Notes under the pieces: model-generated
Seen by the model: the letters and a program-made list of their open reading frames with translations, nothing else
Told to the model about the DNA's origin: nothing
The model's database searches: none
Shown: positions 1-6,510 of the stretch, in pieces
Numbering within the stretch: the stretch's first letter is position 1
Layout: the number at the start of each line of letters is the position of its first letter
Translations under genes and position numbers: made by a program
From: Pseudoxanthomonas sangjuensis
GTDB taxonomy: Bacteria; Pseudomonadota; Gammaproteobacteria; Xanthomonadales; Xanthomonadaceae
Length of the DNA stretch: 64,000 nucleotides
NCBI RefSeq assembly: GCF_010211755.1
Contig: NZ_PDWR01000011.1
Coordinates: 1-64,000, forward strand
Direction of reading: 5' to 3'

Positions 1-1
1 G

Positions 2-91
2 GTCGCGCTGGTAGCCTGCATGCGCAAGCTGCTGACGATCGTCAATGCACGGCGTCGGGACGAGTTGATGGCCTTGGCGGCTGTCGCCTAA
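2..91 (+). CDS. IS110-family transposase, C-terminal end only
   Basis: The window opens inside a reading frame that ends at TAA and gives a 29-residue tail beginning VALVACMRKLLTIVNA. That stretch matches the conserved end of the C-terminal transposase_20 domain of IS110-family (DEDD) transposases, where a V-A-C-M-R-K-L-L-x-I-x-N signature is typical. The rest of the gene lies left of the window, so completeness cannot be judged. Only about 20 bp separate the stop codon from a truncated attC site, so the right end of the insertion sequence is very short or deleted. IS110-family elements that insert specifically in attC sites are known (the IS1111-attC group), which fits this position. The exact subgroup is open. 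Confidence 0.7.
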   Translation, partial: VALVACMRKLLTIVNARRRDELMALAAVA

Positions 92-110
92 AAGGCGTCT
101 TCTCAAGACA

Positions 111-165
111 GTTGCTGAATTAAGCCGAGCCGCGAAGCGGCTTCGGCTTGAATGAATTGTTATGC
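111..165 (-). other. attC site A, truncated at the transposase side
   Basis: On the minus strand this reads GCATAAC (R'' box), AATTCATTCAAGCC, a GC-rich hairpin, then GGCTTAATTCAG, the classical attC (59-base element) layout. The expected R' box (GTTRRRY) is missing: the sequence passes directly into the IS110-family transposase tail. Its R'' box complements the R' box of the attC at 422-481, as expected for the two ends of one cassette. Confidence 0.8.
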
Positions 166-425
166 AGCCCGGAGAGCCGGTGAAGTGAGGCTGCTGAAGA
201 GATCTTAGCCCGGGACAATTGGGATGCGGGAATCACTGGATGTAAGCCGGGAAAGTGAGTGGCCGGGGTTTGTGTGTGCCGGAGCCAAGGCGCCGCCCAC
301 GTGAACCCAAAAATGTAGCCGTCAGCAGAGCGGCGCGAGCGAGCGATTGCGGGACGCGGGCTGTTTTGGCTTTCGCGATAAGCCAGCCATTGCGGCTGAC
401 TACTATCGCTTTTACGACCACGCAT
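120..425 (-). CDS. hypothetical protein of integron cassette 1
   Basis: This 101-codon frame starts at an ATG inside the R' box of the neighbouring attC and runs into the next attC, so its last ~13 residues are encoded by the recombination site. Many cassette genes end that way. The product is rich in Ser, Arg and Pro and has no domain I recognise. A GTG-started frame of 62 codons (233-421) on the same strand is an equally plausible gene, and the cassette may not encode a protein. The presence of a cassette here is much firmer than this particular gene call. Confidence 0.25.
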   Translation of the reverse strand: MRGRKSDSSQPQWLAYRESQNSPRPAIARSRRSADGYIFGFTWAAPWLRHTQTPATHFPGLHPVIPASQLSRAKISSAASLHRLSGLHNNSFKPKPLRGSA

Positions 426-481
426 AACGCCTGAATTAAGCCGAGCCGCGAAGCGGCTTCGGCTTGAATGAATTGTTAGAC
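422..481 (-). other. attC site B
   Basis: A full ~60 bp attC on the minus strand: R'' GTCTAAC, then AATTCATTCAAGCCG, a loop containing CCGCTTCGCGG, CGGCTTAATTCAGGC, and R' GTTATGC. The core is almost identical to sites A and D. The L''/L' asymmetry places the matching gene on the minus strand. Confidence 0.9.
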
Positions 482-491
482 CTGCCGCGGC

Positions 492-851
492 TCACTGACG
501 GAGAAAGCCTAACCACTTACACAAAGCTAGACTGAAAGTTATGGCGAGCGCAACGGCAACGGCCATTGCTGTGATGGTCCAAGCAAAAGACCACTGATGC
601 AATGTGGCAAATGCCAGGTAAGAAATTGAGTATCCAGTCACGAGCAGATGAGCTTTGCCGAAAATCCATTGTCTATGGATGAGCGACGAAAGCGCGCGAA
701 ATGCCAAGACCAATACGGCCAAAAAATGCAGTAGCCCAGCAAAAATTGCCATGCCATGAAACGCGCCATGCTCGAAGAGGAAAACAACGAGCAATATGGC
801 GAGAAGCCCGATGGTGATGAGACTGTCTTTGTCTGGGGTGCGAAATTGCAT
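492..851 (-). CDS. four-helix membrane protein of integron cassette 2
   Basis: Encodes 119 residues with four hydrophobic helices separated by short polar loops, at roughly residues 10-27, 30-52, 66-85 and 88-112, so an inner-membrane location is likely. It lies entirely between attC sites B and C and is read in the cassette direction, as expected for a cassette gene. I recognise no family. Small membrane proteins of unknown role are common in chromosomal integron arrays. Base composition is AT-richer than the chromosomal genes to the right, consistent with separate origin. Confidence 0.7.
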   Translation of the reverse strand: MQFRTPDKDSLITIGLLAILLVVFLFEHGAFHGMAIFAGLLHFLAVLVLAFRALSSLIHRQWIFGKAHLLVTGYSISYLAFATLHQWSFAWTITAMAVAVALAITFSLALCKWLGFLRQ

Positions 852-858
852 GATGCAG

Positions 859-948
859 GTCTAACACCTGAATTAAGCCGGCCCGCCCGAGGAGGGTGGG
901 TTTTGGCCGAGACCGCGAAGCGGGCTCGGCTTGAATGAATTGTTAGGC
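859..948 (-). other. attC site C, enlarged
   Basis: R'' GCCTAAC and R' GTTAGAC bracket a 90 bp site, about 30 bp longer than its neighbours. The outer arms match sites B and D. The extra DNA (around 881-908) is a GC-rich insertion beside the usual central hairpin, which is itself still present around 907-931. The R' box complements the R'' box of site B, confirming the borders of cassette 2. Confidence 0.85.
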
Positions 949-1212
949 CTCATTGGCGTCTGACAAGCGCAGGACAAGCGCTCTTTCTGCAACGTCCGCA
1001 TTGGAGTGTTCGTCGATGTGGACATGGGAACCTTTGACGCCCTGGTCGGCAAGAACAAGCAAATCCACGGCTAGCTGCAGAAGACCGGCGCGATTTGCCC
1101 CAACGACAACCTCGTGGCCGTTGTCTCGAATCTCGATGAAGGACGCCACGGCACCGCCGGCGTTGCCATATTGGAGTTTCACCGCTTCAACGATGGCGGA
1201 AATTTCGGTCAT
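943..1212 (-). CDS. small protein of integron cassette 3, possibly immunity-like
   Basis: Encodes 89 residues starting MTEISAIVEAV; its stop codon falls within the R'' box of attC C, typical of cassette genes. The protein looks like a compact alpha/beta domain: a strand with FIEIRDNGHEVVVGAN, an amphipathic helix, then GSHVHIDEHS. A small domain ending in a G-x-H-x-H-x-D-E motif recalls polymorphic-toxin immunity families such as Imm32, but that is a weak pattern match from memory. Function remains open. Confidence 0.65.
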   Translation of the reverse strand: MTEISAIVEAVKLQYGNAGGAVASFIEIRDNGHEVVVGANRAGLLQLAVDLLVLADQGVKGSHVHIDEHSNADVAERALVLRLSDANEA

Positions 1213-1215
1213 GAG

Positions 1216-1275
1216 GCCTAACGCCTGAATTAAGCCGCGCCGCGAAGCGGCGTCGGCTTGAATGAATTGTTAGGC
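1216..1275 (-). other. attC site D
   Basis: Full 60 bp attC on the minus strand with perfectly complementary R'' GCCTAAC and R' GTTAGGC boxes, AATTCATTCAAGCCG and CGGCTTAATTCAGGC arms and a CCGCTTCGCGGCG loop. It closely resembles the attC of aadA-type cassettes in mobile integrons. Confidence 0.9.
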
Positions 1276-1785
1276 CGCACTTGCGACCCGGCTGAGTATC
1301 CACTCAATGGATTGGTTAATTGAGCTGTCACGAATAGAAAGATCATGTCCGCCGTGATCAAACTGGCAGCCAGAAACGCTCTGCAAGCATTTTGGATCCT
1401 GTTGCATTTGATCAAGCGTCCACTGCCAAAGGTCGCGGTATATTCCGTAGCTCCACCAGTCGGAGAAGTGGCAAATAATGACTGGACAATCTGGCTTGGA
1501 GCTTAGCTCACCGCGAAGATATGGCCAGTATTTGAGCAAGTTGGAAATAGGTACTTGCTTGCTCTCAAACTCAATGACGATCTTATGGCCATTAAAGGTA
1601 GTCGTTAGGTCTCCAAGCTCAAAGCGCTCGGCTTTGTTGTATAGCCCGCCGCGCCTTCCGGCTTGATGTGTTAGCAGACTGGCGGTGTTGGCCCTGGCTT
1701 GTCCGCCTGCCCAGGAGGCATTTGGTGCCTTTTTGAGGAATGCCTCAGTGAACTCCAGCAGAAAAGCTGTTTGAGTTGCCCCCAT
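1270..1785 (-). CDS. hypothetical protein of integron cassette 4, possible PD-(D/E)XK fold
   Basis: Encodes 171 residues. I chose the ATG at 1785 because GAGG lies six bases upstream; a TTG four codons earlier overlaps that site. The stop codon is in the R'' box of attC D. No family is recognised by name. Residues around 60-85 read ELGDLTTTFNGHKIVIEFESK: an Asp, about a dozen residues, a hydrophobic strand and E-S-K, which is the spacing of a PD-(D/E)XK nuclease core. The region after it is rich in Trp (YWPYLRGEL, SDWWSYGIYRDLWQW). This is the cassette nearest the integrase end and so was probably the last one inserted. Confidence 0.7.
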   Translation of the reverse strand: MGATQTAFLLEFTEAFLKKAPNASWAGGQARANTASLLTHQAGRRGGLYNKAERFELGDLTTTFNGHKIVIEFESKQVPISNLLKYWPYLRGELSSKPDCPVIICHFSDWWSYGIYRDLWQWTLDQMQQDPKCLQSVSGCQFDHGGHDLSIRDSSINQSIEWILSRVASAA

Positions 1786-1807
1786 TTGCGACCTCAATCG
1801 GTGTGCG

Positions 1808-1973
1808 GCCTAACGCCTAATAGACCCCAAATCGGGGTGATATGACGAAGTATCCGCGGCCCGGGCGGGGCGTTCAAGGGGCGAATTCCTACGCATAATC
1901 AAGCTGTTGACCGATAGCCACGGGCCGGTCATGGCGACAATCCTGCCTTGCATATTTCAATTTGCGAGGCGAT
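1808..1973 (-). other. attI-like junction and intI/cassette promoter region
   Basis: The GCCTAAC at 1808-1814 reads GTTAGGC on the minus strand and is the left border of cassette 4, where an attI site should lie. The 160 bp up to the integrase start contain no gene and a short hairpin (ACCCC/GGGGT around 1825-1839). In intact integrons this interval carries attI, the cassette promoter and the divergent intI promoter. No individual promoter box can be assigned with confidence. Confidence 0.5.
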
Positions 1974-2186
1974 ATGCCATATCCATCACGAAATGCGCCG
2001 ATAAACCGGTCTGCTATCGGTAGCGGATCGCCCCGGTTGCTCGATGAAGTCAGGCGGCGCATCCGCGTCAGGCATTACAGCCTGCGCACCGAGCACATCT
2101 ATGTCGGTTGGATAAGGCGCTTCATCCTCGCCAACGGCAAGCGCCATCCCCGCGACATGGGCGCCGCCGAAGTCGAGGCCATATTC
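1974..2186 (+). pseudogene. intI: integron integrase, truncated remnant
   Basis: From the ATG the frame gives about 71 residues, including SPRLLDEVRRRIRVRHYSLR, then TEHIYVGWIRRFILANGKRH and MGAAEVEAIF. This is the N-terminal core-binding (SAM-like) domain of IntI tyrosine recombinases. All of the catalytic domain (R-H-R-Y residues and the IntI-specific patch, normally to ~320-340 residues) is absent. The frame continues beyond codon 71 only as the antisense of the phosphatase gene. The protein cannot recombine DNA, so the array is frozen unless an integrase acts in trans. Its divergent orientation relative to the cassettes is standard. Confidence 0.85.
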
Positions 2187-2207
2187 CAACCGGAACCGCG
2201 TAGCGGT

Positions 2208-3899
2208 TCACTTCTTCTCGAAATCCGCCGGCTTTGGCAATTCCACCGGCACGCCGTTCGCGTCGCAGGTGCCGGCCGCACACAGCCGTTCGCGCAGTTT
2301 CGGCGTGGCCTGCACGATGAAGTGGTAGATGACATTCTCTTCCACCGTGCCGTGGATCGCCTCGCTGCCCGGGCCGCGCGCCCAGATGCCGACGTCGTCG
2401 CCGCCGTGGGTCTCGGCCCGGGTCGGGAAGAGCGTTTCCTGCATGTAGTCCGGGTCCTCGGTGTCGACGCTGCGCAGGTCGGGGCGGCCGGCGGCGGGCT
2501 CGAAGCTGCGCGGCGAATGCTCGAAACGCTTCGGCCCGGCCGGCTGTTTGTCGCTGGCGCCGGCGTAACCGGGGCCGTTGGCGTAGTTGATCGTGGTGTA
2601 GGGCAGGCCGAGGCCGTCGAGCGCGTAGCCGCCGCCGGTGCTTTCGCCGCTGCCGCCGCGCACCTTGCCGAGGATCGGGTTGCCACGCACCGGGTAGCCG
2701 ACGAAGCTCATCGTGTGCGAATGGTCGGCGGTGACGATGATCAGCGTGTCGTCGGCCGAAGTCGCATCGGCCGCGGCCTGCACCGCTTCCGACAGCGCGA
2801 CCGCGTCGCTGAGCGCGCGGTAGGCGTTGCCGGAATGGCTGGCGTGGTCGATGCGGCCGCCTTCGACCATCAGCACGTAGCCGTTCGGGTTCTTTTTCAG
2901 CACGTCGATCGCGGCGACGGTCATCTGCGCCAGGCTCGGCTCGCCGCCCTTGTCCTTCGGCCGGTCGTGCTCGTACTGCAGGTGGTCGTAGTTGAACAGG
3001 CCCAGCAGCGTCGGCGCGTCCTTCGCCGCGGCGAACTGCTGCGCATTCCATACGTACGCGCCGCCGGGATGCGCGGCCTTCCATTCCTCGATCAGGTTGC
3101 GGCCGTCGCGGCGCGCGCCGATCTCGCCGGTTTCCTCGGGATCGGCCGCGGTCGTCGGCAGGAAGTTGCGGCGGCCGCCGCCCATCAGCACCTGCGGGCC
3201 GCGGCCGTAGCGCGTGTCGAGGAATTGCTGGGCGATGTCGCGGCAACCCTGCTGCACCGCCTCGGCCGGTAGGTCGGTGTCGTTCTCCCAGCCGCGGTTC
3301 GGCGAATGGGCCCACGATGCGGCCGGGGTGGCGTGGGTCACGCGTGTGGTGGTGACGATGCCGGCGGACAGGCCGGCGCTGTCGGCCAGTTCCAGCCAGT
3401 TGAGCAGGCGGTGCCGCAGGCTCTGCGCGCAGTCCTTGCGGTCGCCGGCGGAGACGCCGATCGCGCCCATGTGGGTCTTCACGCCGGTGGTGATCGCGCT
3501 CATCGTGCCGGCCGAATCCGGCACCTGCGAATTGGTGTTGTAGGTCTTGCTGAACGCGGTGGCGGGGAACTTCTCCCACGACAGCAGGTTTTCCTCGCCC
3601 GGCTTGCCCTTGCGCTGGCCGTCGAAGATGCGCGCGGCGGCGACCGTGGTCAGGCTCATGCCGTCGCCGAGGAACAGGATCACGTTTTTCGCCTTGCCGC
3701 CCATCGCGCCGTTGGCCGCCGCGCGCGCCGCGGCGCTGCGGTACCACCACTGCGGGGTCTCGCCGCCGGGGTGGGCGACCGCCGGCACGTCGACGTGCCA
3801 GGACTTGTCGGTCGCGCCGGTCGTCGGCGCCGTCGTGGCGCAGCCCGCGAGCAGGGTCAGGGCGGCGGTGCAGGAAAGGGCGGGAGCGAAGCGATGCAT
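2208..3899 (-). CDS. alkaline phosphatase family lipoprotein
   Basis: Encodes 563 residues of the PhoA superfamily (PF00245), which hydrolyses phosphomonoesters outside the cytoplasm. The signal peptide ends in lipobox LLAGC with lipid Cys at residue 20. Metal and catalytic motifs are visible: LGDGMS near residue 79, the nucleophile Ser at about 129 in VPDSAGT, TADHSH about residue 400 and a later GGDDVGIWARGPG. I chose the start that gives the signal peptide; the upstream in-frame extension is antisense of the symporter gene. Its stop codon lies about 20 bp from the broken end of the intI remnant, so an integron deletion ended at its 3' edge without damaging it. Phosphate regulation is likely by analogy, but no Pho box was identified. 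Confidence 0.88.
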   Translation of the reverse strand: MHRFAPALSCTAALTLLAGCATTAPTTGATDKSWHVDVPAVAHPGGETPQWWYRSAAARAAANGAMGGKAKNVILFLGDGMSLTTVAAARIFDGQRKGKPGEENLLSWEKFPATAFSKTYNTNSQVPDSAGTMSAITTGVKTHMGAIGVSAGDRKDCAQSLRHRLLNWLELADSAGLSAGIVTTTRVTHATPAASWAHSPNRGWENDTDLPAEAVQQGCRDIAQQFLDTRYGRGPQVLMGGGRRNFLPTTAADPEETGEIGARRDGRNLIEEWKAAHPGGAYVWNAQQFAAAKDAPTLLGLFNYDHLQYEHDRPKDKGGEPSLAQMTVAAIDVLKKNPNGYVLMVEGGRIDHASHSGNAYRALSDAVALSEAVQAAADATSADDTLIIVTADHSHTMSFVGYPVRGNPILGKVRGGSGESTGGGYALDGLGLPYTTINYANGPGYAGASDKQPAGPKRFEHSPRSFEPAAGRPDLRSVDTEDPDYMQETLFPTRAETHGGDDVGIWARGPGSEAIHGTVEENVIYHFIVQATPKLRERLCAAGTCDANGVPVELPKPADFEKK

Positions 3900-3973
3900 T
3901 TGACGGTTCCGGGGGGCGAATAGGGAACGATTATGCCAACAGGCGCAAATGTCTTGTCGATGACACGGCTCTT

Positions 3974-4068
3974 GTAGGAGCGGCGTGAGCCGCGACGCCA
4001 TAGTCGGCGCTCCGCGGAAGGCTTCGCCGGGCGGGATGGTGGGCGGTCGCGGCTTACGCCGTTCCTGC
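3974..4068. repeat. GTAG-type palindromic repeat pair
   Basis: A left arm beginning GTAGGAGCGGCGTGAGCC (3974-3996) faces a right arm ending GGCTTACGCCGTTCCTGC (4046-4068), its inverse with three mismatches. Each arm is itself a short palindrome starting with GTAG. This matches the GTAG class of REP elements abundant in Stenotrophomonas and relatives. It occupies the divergent gap between the phosphatase and the symporter. Confidence 0.75.
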
Positions 4069-4157
4069 AGGTGCGACGCCGTTTTCCAGCCGTGCGGTCG
4101 CCATCGCGGCGGCTCCGGGTTATGTTTGCCCGTCTCCTGATCGCGGTGAATGTGCGA

Positions 4158-5480
4158 ATGAAGTGGGTCAATGCCTGGCTGAGGATTCCGTTCTGGCAAC
4201 GCGTGGTCGCCGGCTTCGTGCTCGGCGGGTTGGCGGGCTGGCTGTTCGGACCGGCCGCGGACGTGTGGTTCAAGCCGCTGGGCGACCTGTACGTCACCGG
4301 GATCAAGATGATCGCGATCCCGCTGGTGTTCTTCGCGGTGATCAACGCGATCTCGTCGCTGCACGGGCAGAAGTCGGTCGCCGCGCTCGGCGGGCGCACC
4401 TTCGGCTGGTTCGCGGTCACCGCGGTGCTGGCGGTCGGCGTCGGCCTGGGCGTCGGCACGCTGCTGCAGCCGGGCGTCGGCGTCGGCGCGCTGCAGGTCG
4501 ATCCGGACTACGTGCCGCGCGACGTGCCCAGCGTGGCCCGGGTGCTGCTGGACGTGGTGCCGAGCAATCCGTTCTACGCCCTGGCCGGCATCGGCACCAA
4601 GGTCAATGCCGCCGGCGAAACCGTGCTTGCCGAGGGCAAGGGATCGATCCTGCCGGTGATCTTCTTCGCCGCACTGCTCGGCTTCGCGATGGTCAAGCTC
4701 GGCGACAAGGTCGCCGGCGCGCGCAAGCTGGCCGGCGAGGCCAGCGAGATCATGGTGCAGGTCACGCGATTCGTGCTGGAAGTCACCCCGATCGGCACCT
4801 TCGGCCTGATCGCCTCGCTGGTCGGCGCCTACGGCTTCGAGAAGCTGCTGCCGCTGGGCAAGTTCGTGATCGCGCTGTACGTGGCCTGCGCGCTGATGAT
4901 CGTGGTCGTCTACAGCCTGCTGCTGCTGGCGCACGGGCTGAACCCGCTGAAGTTCTTCCGCGGCGCCGCGCCCGGCATGGAGGTGGCGTTCGTCAGTTCG
5001 TCCAGCTTCGCGGCGATGCCGGTGGCGTTGCGTTCGATCACCCACAACCTCGGCGTCGACAAGAACTACGCTTCGTTCGCGGTGCCGCTGGGCGCCAGCA
5101 TCAAGATGGACGGCTGCGGCGCGATCTACCCGGCGCTGTGCGCGCTGTTCATTTCGCAGTACACCGGCACGCCGCTCAGCGCCGACCAGTACCTGATCGT
5201 GCTGATCGCATCGGTGCTGGGCAGCTTCGGCACCGCCGGCGTGCCGGGCACCGCGGTGATCATGGCCACGGTGGTGCTGAGCGCGGCCAACCTGCCGCTG
5301 GAGGCGATCGGCTACCTGTACGCGATCGACCGCGTACTCGACATGATGCGCACGATGACGAACGTGACCGGGCAGATGCTGGTGCCGGTACTGGTGGCGA
5401 AGGAAACCGGCATGCTCGATCGCCAGGTCTACGAAGCCGCGCCGACCAACGTCGGCGTGGAGGAAGGAGAGGGCGCGTGA
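4158..5480 (+). CDS. dicarboxylate/amino acid:cation symporter (DAACS family)
   Basis: A 440-residue inner-membrane secondary transporter of the sodium:dicarboxylate symporter family (SDF, GltP/DctA-like), importing C4-dicarboxylates or acidic amino acids with cations. Visible signatures are the serine-rich hairpin VSSSSFAAMP, the helix segment GASIKMDGCG (NMDGT region of GltPh), GVPGTAVIMA and DMMRTMTNVTGQ. Eight or so hydrophobic segments fill the length. The start is uncertain: ATGs at 4071 and 4122 are in frame, but 4158 opens directly onto the usual N-terminus before WLRIPFWQRV. The next gene starts inside its stop codon (GTGA), so the two are translationally coupled. Substrate cannot be fixed from sequence. 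Confidence 0.87.
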   Translation: MKWVNAWLRIPFWQRVVAGFVLGGLAGWLFGPAADVWFKPLGDLYVTGIKMIAIPLVFFAVINAISSLHGQKSVAALGGRTFGWFAVTAVLAVGVGLGVGTLLQPGVGVGALQVDPDYVPRDVPSVARVLLDVVPSNPFYALAGIGTKVNAAGETVLAEGKGSILPVIFFAALLGFAMVKLGDKVAGARKLAGEASEIMVQVTRFVLEVTPIGTFGLIASLVGAYGFEKLLPLGKFVIALYVACALMIVVVYSLLLLAHGLNPLKFFRGAAPGMEVAFVSSSSFAAMPVALRSITHNLGVDKNYASFAVPLGASIKMDGCGAIYPALCALFISQYTGTPLSADQYLIVLIASVLGSFGTAGVPGTAVIMATVVLSAANLPLEAIGYLYAIDRVLDMMRTMTNVTGQMLVPVLVAKETGMLDRQVYEAAPTNVGVEEGEGA

Positions 5481-5902
5481 GCGAAGCGGCCTCCCGGGAG
5501 ACGGCCATCGAACTGGCCGAGCGCTTCCCCGACGTGGCGGACTATTGCCGCCTGCGCGCGCTCACCGGCCTGTCGGTGAAATCCGCCGAGGCCGCCCGGC
5601 GCGGCCTGGCGCGCACCAGCTACGGGGTCAGCCTGCTGCAGGACGGCGCCGTGGTCGGCATGGGGCGGATCGTCGGCGACGACGGCTGCTTCTACTTCGT
5701 GGTCGACATCGCGGTGGTTCCCGAGCTGCAGGGCCGCGGCCTGGGCAAGCGCATCATGGATGCGCTGGACGCCTGGTTGCGCGCGAACGCGCCGGCCACC
5801 GCGCATGTCTCGCTGTTCGCCGACGGCGACGCGAAGCACCTGTACGCGAAATACGGCTTCGCCCAGTCCGACAAGTCGGTCGGAATGTTCTACCGGGTCT
5901 GA
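5477..5902 (+). CDS. GNAT family N-acetyltransferase
   Basis: A 141-residue acetyl-CoA-dependent acetyltransferase. The GTG start overlaps the previous stop by 4 bp and is preceded by a strong Shine-Dalgarno (AGGAAGGAGAGG). The acetyl-CoA pyrophosphate loop is QGRGLGK at residues 85-91, following strand VVDIAVVPEL. The C-terminal part HLYAKYGFAQSD is the usual motif B. Substrate is unknown. Coupling to the symporter suggests a shared mRNA but says little about the acceptor. Confidence 0.88.
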   Translation: MSEAASRETAIELAERFPDVADYCRLRALTGLSVKSAEAARRGLARTSYGVSLLQDGAVVGMGRIVGDDGCFYFVVDIAVVPELQGRGLGKRIMDALDAWLRANAPATAHVSLFADGDAKHLYAKYGFAQSDKSVGMFYRV

Positions 5903-5960
5903 CTTCGCCGCCGGTCCGCGGAGCGGGCATACTCGCCGCATCGATCGAAGGAGGCCGGCG

Positions 5961-6440
5961 ATGAGCGGGCAACAGCGCGAACTGACCTTCCGTTTCCTTG
6001 CCGAACCGAGCGACGTCAATTACGGGGGCAAGGTCCACGGCGGCGTGGTGATGAAGTGGATCGACCAGGCCGGCTACGCCGCCGCGGTCGGCTGGAGCGG
6101 CCGCTACAGCGTGACCGTCGCGGTCGGCGGGATCCGCTTCGTGTCGCCGATCTCCACCAGCGACCTGGTCACGGTCAACGCCAAGCTGGTGCATACCGGC
6201 ACCACCAGCATGCACTTCGCGATCGACGTGCGTGCGCGCGACCCGATGCAGGGCGAGGAGCGGCTGTGCACGCACTGCGTGATCGTGTTCGTGGCGATGG
6301 ACGGCGGCAAGCCGACGCCGGTGCCGGCATGGCAGCCGCAATGCGACGAGGACCGCCGCCTGGCCGAATACGCGCTGAAGGTGATGGAACTGAGCAAGGG
6401 CATCGAGGAAACCGTGGCCCGCTACCACGCGGCGGGGTGA
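5961..6440 (+). CDS. acyl-CoA thioesterase, YciA/hotdog family
   Basis: A 159-residue single hotdog-fold protein. The N-terminal signature NYGGKVHGGVVMKWIDQAGY (residues 20-39) includes the G-G-x-x-x-x-x-D pattern that places the catalytic Asp (about 35) against the substrate thioester in YciA/ACOT-type enzymes. It probably hydrolyses acyl-CoA in the cytoplasm. The start has a near-ideal ribosome binding site (GAAGGAGG, 6 bp spacing). A bidirectional terminator lies just downstream, separating it from the convergent NlpC/P60 gene. Confidence 0.88.
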   Translation: MSGQQRELTFRFLAEPSDVNYGGKVHGGVVMKWIDQAGYAAAVGWSGRYSVTVAVGGIRFVSPISTSDLVTVNAKLVHTGTTSMHFAIDVRARDPMQGEERLCTHCVIVFVAMDGGKPTPVPAWQPQCDEDRRLAEYALKVMELSKGIEETVARYHAAG

Positions 6441-6456
6441 AGCCCTGCCGGGCACG

Positions 6457-6481
6457 AAAAAGGCCGCACTCCTGCGGCCTT
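6457..6481. terminator. bidirectional intrinsic terminator
   Basis: Stem AAGGCCGC/GCGGCCTT with a 6-base loop, preceded by an A-run. It lies between convergent genes (thioesterase and NlpC/P60). Confidence 0.75.
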
Positions 6482-6510
6482 CCCCGTTCCCCCATGCGGG
6501 CGGCGCGCGC

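Noticed and set aside
2208-5045. A very long open frame on the minus strand covering the phosphatase and far beyond
   Set aside because: Only the part from 3899 down encodes the phosphatase; the rest is antisense of the symporter gene, caused by high GC content.
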